64,000 nucleotides of DNA from positions 1-64,000 of the forward strand of contig NZ_RHHR01000002.1 in assembly GCF_003710915.1 (NCBI RefSeq), read 5' to 3'. This DNA comes from Brevibacillus invocatus (GTDB lineage: Bacteria; Bacillota; Bacilli; Brevibacillales; Brevibacillaceae). Below, piece by piece: positions 46,051-56,124 of the stretch. The translations under genes and the position numbers were made by a program. Below the pieces are notes generated by a model. The model saw nothing but the letters and a program-made list of their open reading frames with translations. It was not told the DNA's origin and did no database searches. Position 1 is the stretch's first letter. The number at the start of each line of letters is the position of its first letter.

Positions 46051-47232
46051 TTACGCGAGGATTTCATCCAGGACCGTGATCACCTGCTCAACTTCAGCCT
46101 GTGTCGTTACGAAGGAAGGCAGCAAACGCAATACTTGTGGTCCTGCGCTCAACAGAATGACGCCCTTCTCGCGGGCCGCATGGATGACATCGTTTGCAGG
46201 AATGGTCAATTCAACACCCAGCAGAAGACCTTTTCCCCGGATTCCACTGATCTTTTCCGGATGTGCAGCCTGCAGTTTTTTCAGAGCTTCCATAAGCGTG
46301 TTGTGGATGGCTGCTACTTTCTCCAGGATTTGTTCTTCTTCCATCGTCTCCAAGGTAGCGATACCAGCCGTCGTCGCCAATGGATTTCCGCCAAAGGTCG
46401 TTCCATGAGTCCCCGGTGAGAAAGCTTCCGCTACTTCAGCAGTAGCCACCATCGCTCCGATCGGAAATCCACTTCCCAAACCTTTTGCCAAGGAGATCGC
46501 ATCCGGCTTCACACCGTACTGCTGGAAAGCAAACCAGGTGCCCGTACGACCTATGCCCGTCTGTATCTCATCGACCAAAAGCAGCAAGCCATGCTGGTCA
46601 CACAGCTCCCGCAAGGATTGAACCCACTCCACGTCTGCCGGGTGTACGCCGCCTTCTCCCTGTACTAGCTCAAGCATGATCGCGCACGTCTTGTCGGTAA
46701 TAGCTCCTTGAACGGCAGCCAAGTCGTTGTATGGAACCGTGACAAAGCCCTCTGGCAAAGGTAAAAAACCGTCTTTTACTTTCGCCTGTCCGGTTGCGGT
46801 CAACGTCGCTAGAGTCCGTCCATGAAAGGACTGCTCAAACGTAATGACCTCATACTTGTCAGTTCCCTTTACTTTTTGCGCGTATCTGCGGGCAATTTTG
46901 ATCAGTGCTTCATTTGCCTCAGCCCCACTATTGCAGAAAAAAGCTCGGTCCAGACCGGACAAGCGGCTTAATTTTTCCGCGAGTACTTCTTGCTGCGGGA
47001 TGTGCATCAGATTGGAGCAATGCCAGAGCGTATCCAGTTGCTCGTGCAGTTTTGCAGTTACCTTTGGCGGAACATGCCCCAAGGAAGTGACTGCGATGCC
47101 AGAGGTAAAATCGAGATATTGATTCCCCTTGTCGTCCCATACCTGGTTGCCTTGGCCTTTGACCAGACTGATCGGCCATCTTGCATAGTTATTCATGAGA
47201 TGTGTAGAAGCCGTTACGGTGCTCATGCTCAT
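46051..47232 (-). CDS. argD: Acetylornithine aminotransferase
   Basis: A 393-residue class III PLP transaminase making N-acetylornithine. It has FFCNSGAEANEALIKIAR, HGRTLATLTATGQ, LLVDEIQTGIGRTG and the PLP-lysine segment PDAISLAKGLGSGFPIGAM. ATG 47232 has GGGAGGG 4-5 bases upstream; a second ATG at 47226 is possible and the upstream frame is not used. It follows argB by 14 bp. Confidence 0.96.
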   Translation of the reverse strand: MSMSTVTASTHLMNNYARWPISLVKGQGNQVWDDKGNQYLDFTSGIAVTSLGHVPPKVTAKLHEQLDTLWHCSNLMHIPQQEVLAEKLSRLSGLDRAFFCNSGAEANEALIKIARRYAQKVKGTDKYEVITFEQSFHGRTLATLTATGQAKVKDGFLPLPEGFVTVPYNDLAAVQGAITDKTCAIMLELVQGEGGVHPADVEWVQSLRELCDQHGLLLLVDEIQTGIGRTGTWFAFQQYGVKPDAISLAKGLGSGFPIGAMVATAEVAEAFSPGTHGTTFGGNPLATTAGIATLETMEEEQILEKVAAIHNTLMEALKKLQAAHPEKISGIRGKGLLLGVELTIPANDVIHAAREKGVILLSAGPQVLRLLPSFVTTQAEVEQVITVLDEILA

Positions 47233-47246
47233 TCTTCCCTCCCTTG

Positions 47247-48044
47247 TTAATCTTGTTTCACTTTCATACGAACAGTAGTACCTACAGCTTGATTGGCGCA
47301 TACAGCCAGTAGGTCTTCAGCTGTCCCTTTGCATATGACGACCTGATCGACTCCTTGCCCGAGTGCATCCAGAGCGGATTGAACCTTCGGAATCATCCCT
47401 CCAGTAATCACTTCATCGGCAATCATCTGGGCGATGTCATCGGCGCTGGTCTCCTTCACCACAGCCTTGCTGCCATCTGTCTGCGGGCGGAGAATACCCG
47501 GTACATCGGTTACCATTACCAGCTTCTCTGCTGCCAGAGCTGCGGCGATGGCACCTGCGGCAACATCTGCATTGACGTTGAAGTGTTCCGTTCCATCCGC
47601 ACTGACAGACAGCGGAGCGATGACTGGTACATAGCCCTGAGAAAGAATGGCTTGGGGAATCCCGATATTCGTCTTTTGAATTTCTCCTACCCATCCAAGC
47701 GGCTTGCTCGTCTTTTGTGCTACGAGGGTCTGCCCATCAATCCCGCTCACACCCCACGCCTTTGCCCCTGCCTGCGTCAATCTGCGCACGAGTGACTTGT
47801 TAATGCTGCCGCACAAGACCATTTCGACGACACCCAATGTATCCTCACACGTGACGCGCAGCCCATCCACGAATTGCGGCACAATTTGGACCCGATCCAG
47901 CATGGCGTTGATCGCAGGACCGCCGCCATGTACGATCACCAGCTTCTTTCCTTCCTCCTGCAGCTTGGCAATTGCCTGAAAAAAGCTGTCTGGCAGTTGA
48001 TCCATTGTGCTCCCGCCACATTTGATTACGACAATGCCCTCCAT
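47247..48044 (-). CDS. argB: Acetylglutamate kinase
   Basis: A 265-residue amino-acid kinase: VVIKCGGSTMDQ, the substrate loop VIVHGGGPAINAMLDR, and VNADVAAGAIAAALAAEKLV with VTDVPGIL. It phosphorylates N-acetylglutamate. It follows argC by 16 bp with GAGGAGGAG in the gap. In B. subtilis argJ lies between argC and argB; here there is no room for it. Confidence 0.97.
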   Translation of the reverse strand: MEGIVVIKCGGSTMDQLPDSFFQAIAKLQEEGKKLVIVHGGGPAINAMLDRVQIVPQFVDGLRVTCEDTLGVVEMVLCGSINKSLVRRLTQAGAKAWGVSGIDGQTLVAQKTSKPLGWVGEIQKTNIGIPQAILSQGYVPVIAPLSVSADGTEHFNVNADVAAGAIAAALAAEKLVMVTDVPGILRPQTDGSKAVVKETSADDIAQMIADEVITGGMIPKVQSALDALGQGVDQVVICKGTAEDLLAVCANQAVGTTVRMKVKQD

Positions 48045-48060
48045 CTATTGTTCTCCTCCT

Positions 48061-49101
48061 CTACGGGAATACGGGTACAAGCGGCAACCCCGCCGTTTCT
48101 GGCAGATCAAACATCACGTTCATGTTGTGAATGGCTTGCCCTGCCGCGCCCTTGACCACGTTATCGATCACGGACAACACGATGACACGCCCCGTACGTT
48201 CATCTACATGTACAGCGATATCACAATAGTTGGAACCATACACCTCTTTTGTACGAGGGTGACTACCTGCTGGACGAACCCGTACAAACGGCTGGCCGGC
48301 ATACGTAGAGAGAAGCAATTCCTGAATTTGTTCCGCACTCACCTGTGCGCTCAATTTGCCGTACGCTGTCGCCAGAATCCCTCTAGTCATCGGGATCAGA
48401 TGAGGAGTAAATTGTACGATCGTCTCCACACCGCTCTGGCGCTTCAATTCTTGTTCAATTTCAGGCGTATGCTGATGCTGTCCTACCTTGTAGGCATGGA
48501 TACTTTCATTGAGTTCACTGAAATGCACACCCAGTGAAACCCCACGCCCGGCTCCCGAGACACCGGACTTGGCATCCACGATCCAGCTCTGGGGATCTAC
48601 CCAGCCACTTTTCGCCAATGGGAGCAGTCCGAGCAGCGTAGCGGTTGGATAGCATCCTGGGTTGGCAATCAGTTTGGCTCCTTCCACCAGCTCCTTGTTC
48701 CATTCCGTCAGTCCGTATGCGGCCTGCTTGATCCAATCTTCAGCAGCCGGCTCCCTTTTGTACCAGTTCTGGTATACCGCTGGACTCTCTAACCGAAAAT
48801 CCCCAGACAGATCAATGACCCGCCCCCCCATCTCCACCACTTGAGGAGACAACTGGGCACTTACACCTGCTGGCGTCGCGAAAAACACTACATCATTTTC
48901 TTTGCTCAAATGATGGGCATCGATGCTCGACAGCGCAGGCAAGCCCAGATTGTATACATGCGGAAAAATTTTGTCCAGAGGCTCCCCTTCTGATGAGCTG
49001 GAATACAAATTCGCAATACGTACCTGAGGATGTCCTGCAAGCAGCCTAACAAGTTCCGCTCCCCCGTAACCAGTCGCCCCAACAATTCCGACCCGAATCA
49101 T
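48061..49101 (-). CDS. argC: N-acetyl-gamma-glutamyl-phosphate reductase
   Basis: A 346-residue NADPH-dependent reductase: nucleotide loop IRVGIVGATGYGGAELVRLL, the catalytic Cys in LIANPGCYPTATLLGLLPL, VDAKSGVSGAGRG and HQHTPEIEQEL with the active-site His. ATG 49101 starts MIRVGIVG with AGGGAGAGAGG upstream; the longer frame lies in the operator region. It is the first gene of argCBD. Confidence 0.97.
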   Translation of the reverse strand: MIRVGIVGATGYGGAELVRLLAGHPQVRIANLYSSSSEGEPLDKIFPHVYNLGLPALSSIDAHHLSKENDVVFFATPAGVSAQLSPQVVEMGGRVIDLSGDFRLESPAVYQNWYKREPAAEDWIKQAAYGLTEWNKELVEGAKLIANPGCYPTATLLGLLPLAKSGWVDPQSWIVDAKSGVSGAGRGVSLGVHFSELNESIHAYKVGQHQHTPEIEQELKRQSGVETIVQFTPHLIPMTRGILATAYGKLSAQVSAEQIQELLLSTYAGQPFVRVRPAGSHPRTKEVYGSNYCDIAVHVDERTGRVIVLSVIDNVVKGAAGQAIHNMNVMFDLPETAGLPLVPVFP

Positions 49102-49121
49102 GATGGTTCCTCTCTCCCTGC

Positions 49122-49159
49122 TCTGTATTTTTATACATGAATAATAATAAAAATTCGAA
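49122..49159 (-). promoter_or_regulatory. argCBD promoter with two ARG-like operator boxes
   Basis: Box one TCTGTATTTTTATACATG (49122-49139) fits TNTGNATWWWWATNCANA except its last base. Box two (49142-49159, AATAAAAATTC core) has three mismatches and starts 2 bp later. At the offsets seen for argG and carA, the minus strand shows a -10 TATAAA (49130-49135) and a weak -35 TCGAAT (49153-49158). Confidence 0.78.
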
Positions 49160-49240
49160 CCGAAAACAACCCTTTGTGCGAATTGCTTGTAAAAGCCAAA
49201 AGTAATCATGCATAGAAACGAGGAGCAGAATGCACATAGA

Positions 49241-49274
49241 AAAGGAAAAAGCGTCCGATCCATCTCGGGCGCTT
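49241..49274 (-). terminator. Terminator of the cytochrome c gene
   Basis: The stem AAGCGCCCGA / TCGGACGCTT (one G-T pair) is followed on the minus strand by TTTTTCC, 19 bp after the gene stop. Confidence 0.85.
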
Positions 49275-49293
49275 CTTCGTTACTTGATAAAGC

Positions 49294-49668
49294 TTATTTC
49301 TTGTCTGCCAACCACGCAGCCAGTGTTTCAGCATCGTCACCTTTAGCCAGACCTGGCGGCATGGAGCCTTTACCATTCTTCAACACTTCCAAAATCTGGT
49401 CCTTACTCAACGTGCCGCCAACCTTTTGCAGGTTCGGGCCGACCGCTCCTTCGAGTGTTTGACCATGGCAACCTGCGCAGGTGTTTTTATACAGCGCTTC
49501 TGCAGTCGCCGCATCATAGCTTCCAGATGGAGCAGTGGACGGAGCTTCGGTAGAAGGTGTTTCTGTTGCAGGCTGATTGGTATTGGGTTGAGTCTGTTGA
49601 CCTCCGCCACAAGCGCTAAGGGCGAACACGAGTACAGCCGCAACCACACTAAGTAAAAGACGTTTCAT
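49294..49668 (-). CDS. cccB: Membrane-anchored small cytochrome c (c-551 type lipoprotein)
   Basis: A 124-residue lipoprotein with lipobox ALSAC (Cys 20), a Pro/Thr/Ser-rich linker (about 25-50) and a single haem c domain with CAGCH (about 64-68) and the Met ligand in GKGSMPPGL. It is anchored outside and should carry electrons to a terminal oxidase. B. subtilis CccB (c-551) has the same build; orthology is likely but not certain. Confidence 0.9.
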   Translation of the reverse strand: MKRLLLSVVAAVLVFALSACGGGQQTQPNTNQPATETPSTEAPSTAPSGSYDAATAEALYKNTCAGCHGQTLEGAVGPNLQKVGGTLSKDQILEVLKNGKGSMPPGLAKGDDAETLAAWLADKK

Positions 49669-49739
49669 GGGCTGTTTCCTCCTTTTCTCGATATTCTCCG
49701 CTAAGTATACCCTGACGTGAACAATTCATTCCTCTAGAA

Positions 49740-50009
49740 CTATTTTAATGGCAATTCAAGTGGATTCCATTCACGCAGCTCCAGTGTACGCGCTCCTCCC
49801 ACCACAACAGGGTCCGCTTCTGCCAATTGGCGAGCTTCTTCAGGCGTATCTGCCTTGTACATTACCAGACCGCCTTTTTTATCGGTAAAGGGACCTGCCA
49901 TGACGACTTTTCCTTGCTTGTACAGGTCGTTGATATACTCCAGATGAGACGGTCTCAGCTCTGTATTTTTTTCCTGGTCGATAATAGGCAAAAAAGCTAC
50001 ATACAACAT
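49740..50009 (-). CDS. YciI-like small protein
   Basis: An 89-residue alpha/beta protein with RPSHLEYINDLYKQGKVVMAGPF and the family Asp/His region TPEEARQLAEADPVV. It belongs to the YciI/dimeric alpha-beta barrel group, for which a general enzymatic role is not established. It stands alone; no regulatory feature is evident in the 200 bp upstream (50010-50209) besides the start region of the divergent kinase remnant. Confidence 0.88.
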   Translation of the reverse strand: MLYVAFLPIIDQEKNTELRPSHLEYINDLYKQGKVVMAGPFTDKKGGLVMYKADTPEEARQLAEADPVVVGGARTLELREWNPLELPLK

Positions 50010-50209
50010 GTTTTCCTCTCCTTTTTACTACCTGTTTGTCTGCATTATACCATTTGCATGGAAGATGACACCATGTACGTCCTGGTTGCGCTTTACACAG
50101 ATTAACCAATAAATATTTATTTTTTCAACAAATGGAAATAAATGAGTAGGATTTTCTTCTTTTATTCACGAAGGATTGTAGGAAAAGTGACAGGGAGGCG
50201 GTCTATGGG

Positions 50210-51429
50210 ATGGGCAAAATGGCACATGTGTATTCGGCTCTTTTCCACCAAAATCCGGATGCGGTTTTCATCATGGACAGTCACGGTCATTTTACTGAGG
50301 TCAATGCTGCGGGCGAGTCTTTATCAGGGTTCAGCTCAGCTGAATTGCGCACCATGACGTTTCGCGATCTTTTTTTGCCTTTAGGAGATCAGTATTCCCT
50401 TCGCAGCAAGCTGGGGCGCCTGATTGAGATCAGCCTGGCGAATCTACCGGTTACGGGAGATTCCAAGAACGAAAGAACCTGTGTGATCGTGAAGGATATC
50501 CGTATGCAAAAGAAGATGGAAGTCGCTCTGCGGCAATCACAGGAAAATTTTAGACTTATCACAGAAAATGCGGATGATTTAATTCGCATCCTCGACCGAT
50601 ATGGCGGCATTACATACGCTTCGCCCTCGCATGAAACAGTATTGGGTCTGACGTCAGATGAAGTGCAAAACCTTCCTGGCTTCCATTCCCTGATTTATGT
50701 CGAGGATCGGCAAAAGGCAATCGACGACTTTGCGTTTATGGTTGAGACAAGACGTTCATTTAATCACGAATATCGATACCAGCATACGGATGGCAGTGTC
50801 CTGCTGTTTGAAGTAAGAGGCACACCAGTCATCGGTGCAGATGGTGAAATGGAACGTGCCGTGATTGTGGCCCGCAACATTTCAGAAAGACGCCGGTCAG
50901 AGGAGCTGCTTCGCTATTCGGACAAGCTCTCCGTTTTAGGGGAGCTGGCAGCCGGTATCGCGCATGAAATCCGCAATCCGCTGACCGCAATCAAAGGATT
51001 CATTCAATTACTAAAATCTGATGCGTCAACAACATACGGCTGGCTGCCCATTTTCCAGATCGATCCCCTGTCATTATTGGAGACGAATTTCAGATCAAAC
51101 AGGTGTTGATCAACATTATAAAAAACGGCATGGAATCCATGCCGTCAGGAGGACTACTTACGATCGAAGTGACGCAAAGCCAATCCGCTGTAAACATCTT
51201 TATTCGTGATCAAGGTGAAGGCATCCCCATGGAACTCATCCCCCGATTGGGCGAGTTGTTCTTCAGTACCAAGGAAGCAGGTACGGGACTGGGCCTTATG
51301 GTCAGCTCCAAAATCATCCGTGATCACAACGGAACAATCGAGATCACCAGCACAATTGGGGCTGGAACGACAGTGCTCATTTCACTGCCGGCCATTGGTG
51401 AAGCAGCTGAGCTCGCAATTAGCGAGTAA
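50210..51429 (+). pseudogene. Broken PAS sensor kinase (sporulation-kinase-like) with internal deletion and frameshift
   Basis: The first frame (50210-51109) encodes two PAS domains (about 8-105 and 110-235) and the start of a HisKA domain with the phospho-His motif LAAGIAHEIRNPLTAIKGFIQ. It then runs through GFIQLLKSDAS and stops at 51109. The rest of the kinase is in another frame: NNIRLAAHFPD and VIIGDEFQIKQVLINIIKN, up to the G box GTGLGLMVSSKIIRDH, ending at 51429. About 50-60 residues between the H-box helix and the ATPase domain are missing at about 51015-51030, and the frame shifts there. It resembles KinA/KinE-type kinases. The 3' end overlaps the convergent prfB stop by 11 bp. Confidence 0.82.
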
Positions 51430-52532
51430 TCTGGGAGCGCAGATAGGCATCGATAAACGTATCGATCTCCCCATCCATGACTGCCTGCACGTTGCCCACT
51501 TCAACGTTCGTCCGATGATCCTTGACGAGACTGTATGGATGGAAGACATAGGAGCGAATCTGGCTGCCCCAGGCGATATCCTTTTGCTCCCCTTGAATAG
51601 AAGCGAGTGTCTTTTCCTGCTCTTCACGCTTGCGTTCAAATAGACGGGCCATCAACATCTTCATGGCACGTTCACGGTTCTTGATCTGAGAACGTTCAGT
51701 TTGACAGGTCACCACAATACCTGTCGGAAGGTGAGTAATCCGGACAGCGGAGTCAGTCGTGTTGATGTGCTGACCACCTGCACCACTGGAGCGGTAGGTA
51801 TCCACCTTGAGGTCTTCCGATCGAATTTGCACCTCATTGTCGTCCTCGATCTCTGGCAGCACATTGCAGGAGACAAAGGACGTATGGCGACGGCCTGAAG
51901 CATCGAAAGGCGATATGCGAACGAGACGATGAACCCCTTTTTCTGATTTGAGGTACCCGTAAGCATTGTATCCCTTGATCAATAGGGTAACGCTTTTGAC
52001 GCCCGCTTCATCTCCTGGCAGGTAGTCCAATGTTTCTACCTTGAAGCCTTTGGCATCTCCCCAACGCGTATACATACGCAAAAGCATGGAGGCCCAATCC
52101 TGCGATTCTGTACCACCCGCTCCCGGATGCAGCTCCAAAATCGCGTTGCTCTTGTCATACTCGTCGCTCAGAAGCAGCTCCAGCTCAAAGCTTTCAAATG
52201 ACTTACGCAGTTCCTGCGTGCTGTCATACAAGTCCTGAATGAGAGAATTGTCCCCTTCCTCGATGACCAATTCCAGCATCAGCTGAAGGTCTTCGTATTG
52301 GGAATCCAGTTTGCCCATCGTCTCGACGAGGCTTTTAATGACATTCAGCTCGCTGATCGTTTTTTGTGCAGCGTCGTTGTCATCCCAGAAGTCAGGAGCC
52401 AGCATCCGCTCCTCCAGCTCACCAATCCGCTCTTCCTTTACAGGGAGGTCAAAGAGACCCCCTGATATCTGCTAAACGTTTAGCCATACTAGACATCTCT
52501 TGTTTGATGTCCGCAATGTCAATCAATGCCAT
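51419..52532 (-). CDS. prfB: Peptide chain release factor 2 (programmed +1 frameshift)
   Basis: A 370-residue RF2 made from two frames. The short first frame starts at ATG 52532 ([20 protein letters not shown]) and ends at an in-frame TGA (52449-52451); the main frame continues with [16 protein letters not shown]. The main part has the stop-recognition region and the catalytic GGQ in [19 protein letters not shown] complete frameshift site lies at 52448-52463. It reads UGA and UAA stop codons and autoregulates through its own UGA. Confidence 0.97.
52448..52463 (-). promoter_or_regulatory. Programmed frameshift site of prfB
   Basis: Minus-strand AGGGGG-TCT-CTT-TGA-C: an internal Shine-Dalgarno (52458-52463) three bases before the CTT slip codon and TGA followed by C. 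This is the canonical RF2 autoregulation site. Confidence 0.97.
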
Positions 52533-52647
52533 GTTGCGAATCACCTTCTCTTCTCTAAGCTTGTGTTTATTGTATCGTAAATTCACCGATGCGCAAACAC
52601 AACAGCGCGTCAAATCCAGAGAAGAAAGGTTCGATCCCAGGCCTTTT

Positions 52648-53106
52648 CTACAATAGACCCCGCGGCGGAGAGAGCGACGAACGTACGCCTCGCTGTTTTT
52701 GGGCTTGCCCACTCTCTTTTTGTGGAAAGGCGATCACCGATTGCTGTGCATTCGCAGACTTCATTCGCGTGTTCAGCCTGTTAGTCAGCATCACTGCGCT
52801 GCGCTCCTTTGCTTGGAAGCCGACTTGCTTGGTGCCGGGATCGAACCATCCCTTGAAATAAATCACTTGCTTTTGCCCGGACCAATTGGCTTGAGGAATT
52901 TCCTTCGTCAGCCTGTCCTCATAAAAGACGGGGTCCTGCACGGTAAACAGGTGCACCTTCTCTTCCCTGTCCACCGGGTAATCTGTATGAATGATTTGTA
53001 TTTGATTGTTTTCTTTTCCACCGCGCATCACTGCTCTTAAGGTAGCTCCAATGTTCTCCAGAATTTCTTTCGCCTGTATGCCTAGCACGTTGACTGTCGT
53101 ATTCAT
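52648..53106 (-). CDS. Hypothetical protein between prfB and secA
   Basis: A 152-residue soluble, basic protein starting MNTTVNVLGIQAKEILENIG, with a beta-rich middle (VHLFTVQDPVFYEDRLTKEI, VIYFKGWFDPGTKQVGF) and a polar, low-complexity C-terminus. GGGGGACGAG precedes the ATG. I do not recognise the family. It may be cotranscribed with prfB, which starts 115 bp downstream. No signal peptide or membrane helix is visible. Confidence 0.6.
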   Translation of the reverse strand: MNTTVNVLGIQAKEILENIGATLRAVMRGGKENNQIQIIHTDYPVDREEKVHLFTVQDPVFYEDRLTKEIPQANWSGQKQVIYFKGWFDPGTKQVGFQAKERSAVMLTNRLNTRMKSANAQQSVIAFPQKESGQAQKQRGVRSSLSPPRGLL

Positions 53107-53291
53107 GTTCTCGTCCCCCGTCCACGTGTAATGTGAAAAAGTGTTGTACTTACGATTCTATGTTTTTCTCAAGCAATTACCAGCAGAATCGTTCGATGAC
53201 ATTTTGCAGTGTTAGACAAATCGACGCACCTGTTGCAGTGAGAAAGAATGGATTGGGACGAACGCTGTCTATTGGATAGGAAACAACAAGA

Positions 53292-53335
53292 AAAAAACCT
53301 TCCCTTATTGGACTAGGCCGTTAAGGAAAGGTTTT
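53292..53335 (-). terminator. Terminator of secA
   Basis: Minus-strand stem AACCTTTCCTTA / TAAGGGAAGGTT (one mismatch) followed by TTTTTTT, 20 bp after the secA stop. The rest of 53107-53291 shows no clear feature. Confidence 0.85.
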
Positions 53336-53355
53336 CGTACATGAATCGAGTCAAA

Positions 53356-55878
53356 TTATTGGTTTTTCTTGTTCTGACGGCGACGCTCCTGATCCATTTG
53401 ACGTCGCTGGGCGCGGTTCTTCGGATCAGCATCACCAGAAGTAGAGCTGGTAGGACGACTGTCAGGTCCCGAGGCTTCCTGTTTGGAGGTTTCGATTCCC
53501 TGGCCAGCGATGACATCTTGACGCTCGAGGTTTTGGCTTACTTCTGCCTTCATGATGTACATCGCCACTTCCTCATCGACAGCAGCCACCATCGATTGGA
53601 ACATCTCGTAGCCTTCAAACTGATATTCACGCAGCGGATCGTTTTGTCCGTAAGCGCGCAGGTGAATCCCTTGACGCAGCTGATCCATCGCATCGATGTG
53701 GTCCATCCATTTGCTGTCCACTGCACGCAGGATAATAACCTTCTCGAACTCGCGCATCATGTCGCCAATTTCCGCTTCGCGCTGATCGTATTGTTTCAGC
53801 ACTTCGTTTTTCAGAAGCTCTGTAATCTCTTCCGCTTCCTTGCCTTTCAGCATTTTCGCGGTAATCACTTCATCGTGCAGGAACGTATTGTTGGCTGCAT
53901 CTGCCAATGCCTGCAGATCCCAATCCTCCGGAACCTCTTCTTTCGGACAGAATGCTTGCACATTGCGCTCCAATACTCTGAACAACATCTGAAGCGCTAT
54001 CTCGCGCAGATTTTCCTGCTCCAGAATATCGCGGCGCTGCTTGTAAATGACGGAACGCTGCTGGTTCATGACGTCATCGTACTGCAGAACCACTTTACGG
54101 GCATCGAAGTTGGAGCCCTCGACACGTTTTTGCGCAGACTCTACTGCACGGGTCACCAGACGGCTTTCGATCGGCATGTCTTCTTCCATTCCCATACGAT
54201 CCATCATGCCCATGATATTGTCAGCACCAAAGCGGCGCATGAGTTCATCCTGCATGGAGAGGAAGAATTGAGAAGAACCTGGGTCACCTTGACGTCCTGC
54301 ACGACCGCGCAGCTGGTTATCAATACGGCGACTCTCGTGACGCTCTGTACCAATGATATGAAGGCCGCCGATATCGGCAACACCTTCACCTAGCTGAATA
54401 TCCGTACCGCGACCGGCCATGTTGGTGGCAATCGTTACCGCACCATACTGACCAGCGCGAGCGATAATCTCAGCTTCACGCGCATGCTGCTTCGCATTCA
54501 GTACATTATGCGGAACGCCTTTTTGCTTCAGCATTTGGGAGAGCTTCTCGGAATTTTCGATAGAGATCGTACCCACCAGGATCGGCTGACCTTTTTTATG
54601 GCGTTCCACGATATCATTCACAACAGCCCGATATTTAGCTGCTTCTGTCTTGAATACCAGGTCAGAAGCGTCTTTGCGCAACACGGGCTTGTTGGTTGGG
54701 ATCGCGACGACATCCAGCCCGTAGATTTTCTTGAATTCTTCTTCCTCTGTCTTGGCTGTACCTGTCATACCCGCCAGTTTTTGATACATACGGAAGTAGT
54801 TTTGTAGGGTAATCGTCGCCAGCGTCATGCTCTCGCTTTGCACACGCAGCCCTTCCTTGGCTTCGATCGCCTGGTGCAAGCCTTCGCTGTAACGACGACC
54901 GACCATCAAACGACCGGTAAACTCGTCAACAATCACCACTTCGCCGTCTTGCACCACGTAATCTACGTCGCGCTTGAACAGCACTTGAGCTTTCAACGCA
55001 GCCGTGATGTGGTGATTCAGCGTCATATGCGCAGTATCGTACAAGTTCTCGATGTTAAACGCTTTTTCGATCTTGGCTACCCCTTCATCCGTCAGGGAGA
55101 CGATCTTCAGCTTTTCATCGATCGTGAAGTCTTTTTCCTGCTCCAAACGCTTCACAAAGTGAGAACAGATGTAATACAGCTCCGTGGAGCGATTCGCAGA
55201 TCCGGAAATGATCAGTGGTGTACGCGCTTCGTCGATCAAGATACTGTCGACCTCGTCAATGATCGCAAAGAAAAGAGGACGCTGCACCATCTGTTCCTTA
55301 TAAAGCACCATGTTGTCGCGCAGGTAGTCAAAGCCGAACTCGTTATTGGTACCATAGGTTATATCACAAGCGTATGCCTCGCGCTTTTCTTCTGCGTTCA
55401 GCCCGGTTTTGTTCAACCCCACCGACAAGCCCAGAAAGTTGTACAGTTTTCCCATGATACTGGAGTCGCGCTCTGCCAAGTATTCGTTCACTGTCACGAT
55501 GTGGACACCTTTGCCCTGGAGCGCGTTCAGGTAGGTAGCGAGCGTAGCAACCAGCGTTTTACCTTCACCGGTTTTCATCTCCGCAATACGCCCTTCCTGC
55601 AGAACCATACCACCAATCAGCTGTACATCGAAGTGGCGCATGCCCAAAACGCGCTTGGATGCTTCACGGACTACAGCGAACGCTTCGTTGAGAATGCTGT
55701 CCAGCTTTTCGCCCTTTTCCAGACGAGCTTTAAACTCCTCTGTCTTGGCACGCAGGCCATCATCTGAAAGCGCAGAAATACTCGGCTCCAGCGCGTTAAT
55801 GGCTTCTACGCGCTTAAACATCTTTTTGACTTCGCGTTCATTGCTATCGCCAAACAATTTTTTTACGAGTCCTAACAT
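53356..55878 (-). CDS. secA: Protein translocase ATPase SecA, without the C-terminal zinc motif
   Basis: An 840-residue motor of Sec export. It has Walker [33 protein letters not shown] (DEAD motif II), [13 protein letters not shown] and [19 protein letters not shown]. The start is ATG 55878 ([16 protein letters not shown]) with GGAAGGGG upstream. The protein ends [22 protein letters not shown] and lacks the usual C-terminal zinc-binding tail (CxCGSGKKYKxCC/H), which binds SecB, lipids and ribosomes in many bacteria. The core motor is complete, so it should be functional. Confidence 0.97.
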   Translation of the reverse strand: MLGLVKKLFGDSNEREVKKMFKRVEAINALEPSISALSDDGLRAKTEEFKARLEKGEKLDSILNEAFAVVREASKRVLGMRHFDVQLIGGMVLQEGRIAEMKTGEGKTLVATLATYLNALQGKGVHIVTVNEYLAERDSSIMGKLYNFLGLSVGLNKTGLNAEEKREAYACDITYGTNNEFGFDYLRDNMVLYKEQMVQRPLFFAIIDEVDSILIDEARTPLIISGSANRSTELYYICSHFVKRLEQEKDFTIDEKLKIVSLTDEGVAKIEKAFNIENLYDTAHMTLNHHITAALKAQVLFKRDVDYVVQDGEVVIVDEFTGRLMVGRRYSEGLHQAIEAKEGLRVQSESMTLATITLQNYFRMYQKLAGMTGTAKTEEEEFKKIYGLDVVAIPTNKPVLRKDASDLVFKTEAAKYRAVVNDIVERHKKGQPILVGTISIENSEKLSQMLKQKGVPHNVLNAKQHAREAEIIARAGQYGAVTIATNMAGRGTDIQLGEGVADIGGLHIIGTERHESRRIDNQLRGRAGRQGDPGSSQFFLSMQDELMRRFGADNIMGMMDRMGMEEDMPIESRLVTRAVESAQKRVEGSNFDARKVVLQYDDVMNQQRSVIYKQRRDILEQENLREIALQMLFRVLERNVQAFCPKEEVPEDWDLQALADAANNTFLHDEVITAKMLKGKEAEEITELLKNEVLKQYDQREAEIGDMMREFEKVIILRAVDSKWMDHIDAMDQLRQGIHLRAYGQNDPLREYQFEGYEMFQSMVAAVDEEVAMYIMKAEVSQNLERQDVIAGQGIETSKQEASGPDSRPTSSTSGDADPKNRAQRRQMDQERRRQNKKNQ

Positions 55879-56063
55879 GAGGACACCCCTTCCATATGCT
55901 CCCAACAGGCTCTTGAGCTTAGCCTGTGCAGGAGGGTTCCACATATCCTCATTCTCGCAAAAAAAGCTATCGTTTTCGCGACAGAACGGGATATCGATTT
56001 TTTTTCTACCATTTTAATGCTCTCTAAAAAGCTATTTTATCAAAACATTGCTCAGATACACAA

Positions 56064-56092
56064 GTAAAGGGAGTTGCCAATAGCAACTCCCT
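56064..56092 (-). terminator. Hairpin after hpf (probable terminator)
   Basis: Perfect 10-bp stem AGGGAGTTGC / GCAACTCCCT with a 5-nt loop, 33 bp after the hpf stop. The following T run on the minus strand is short (TTTACTT), so termination may be partial, or the hairpin may protect the mRNA end. Confidence 0.65.
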
Positions 56093-56124
56093 AGTTTATA
56101 CGAGTATGCGCTTGAAAGGTTGCG

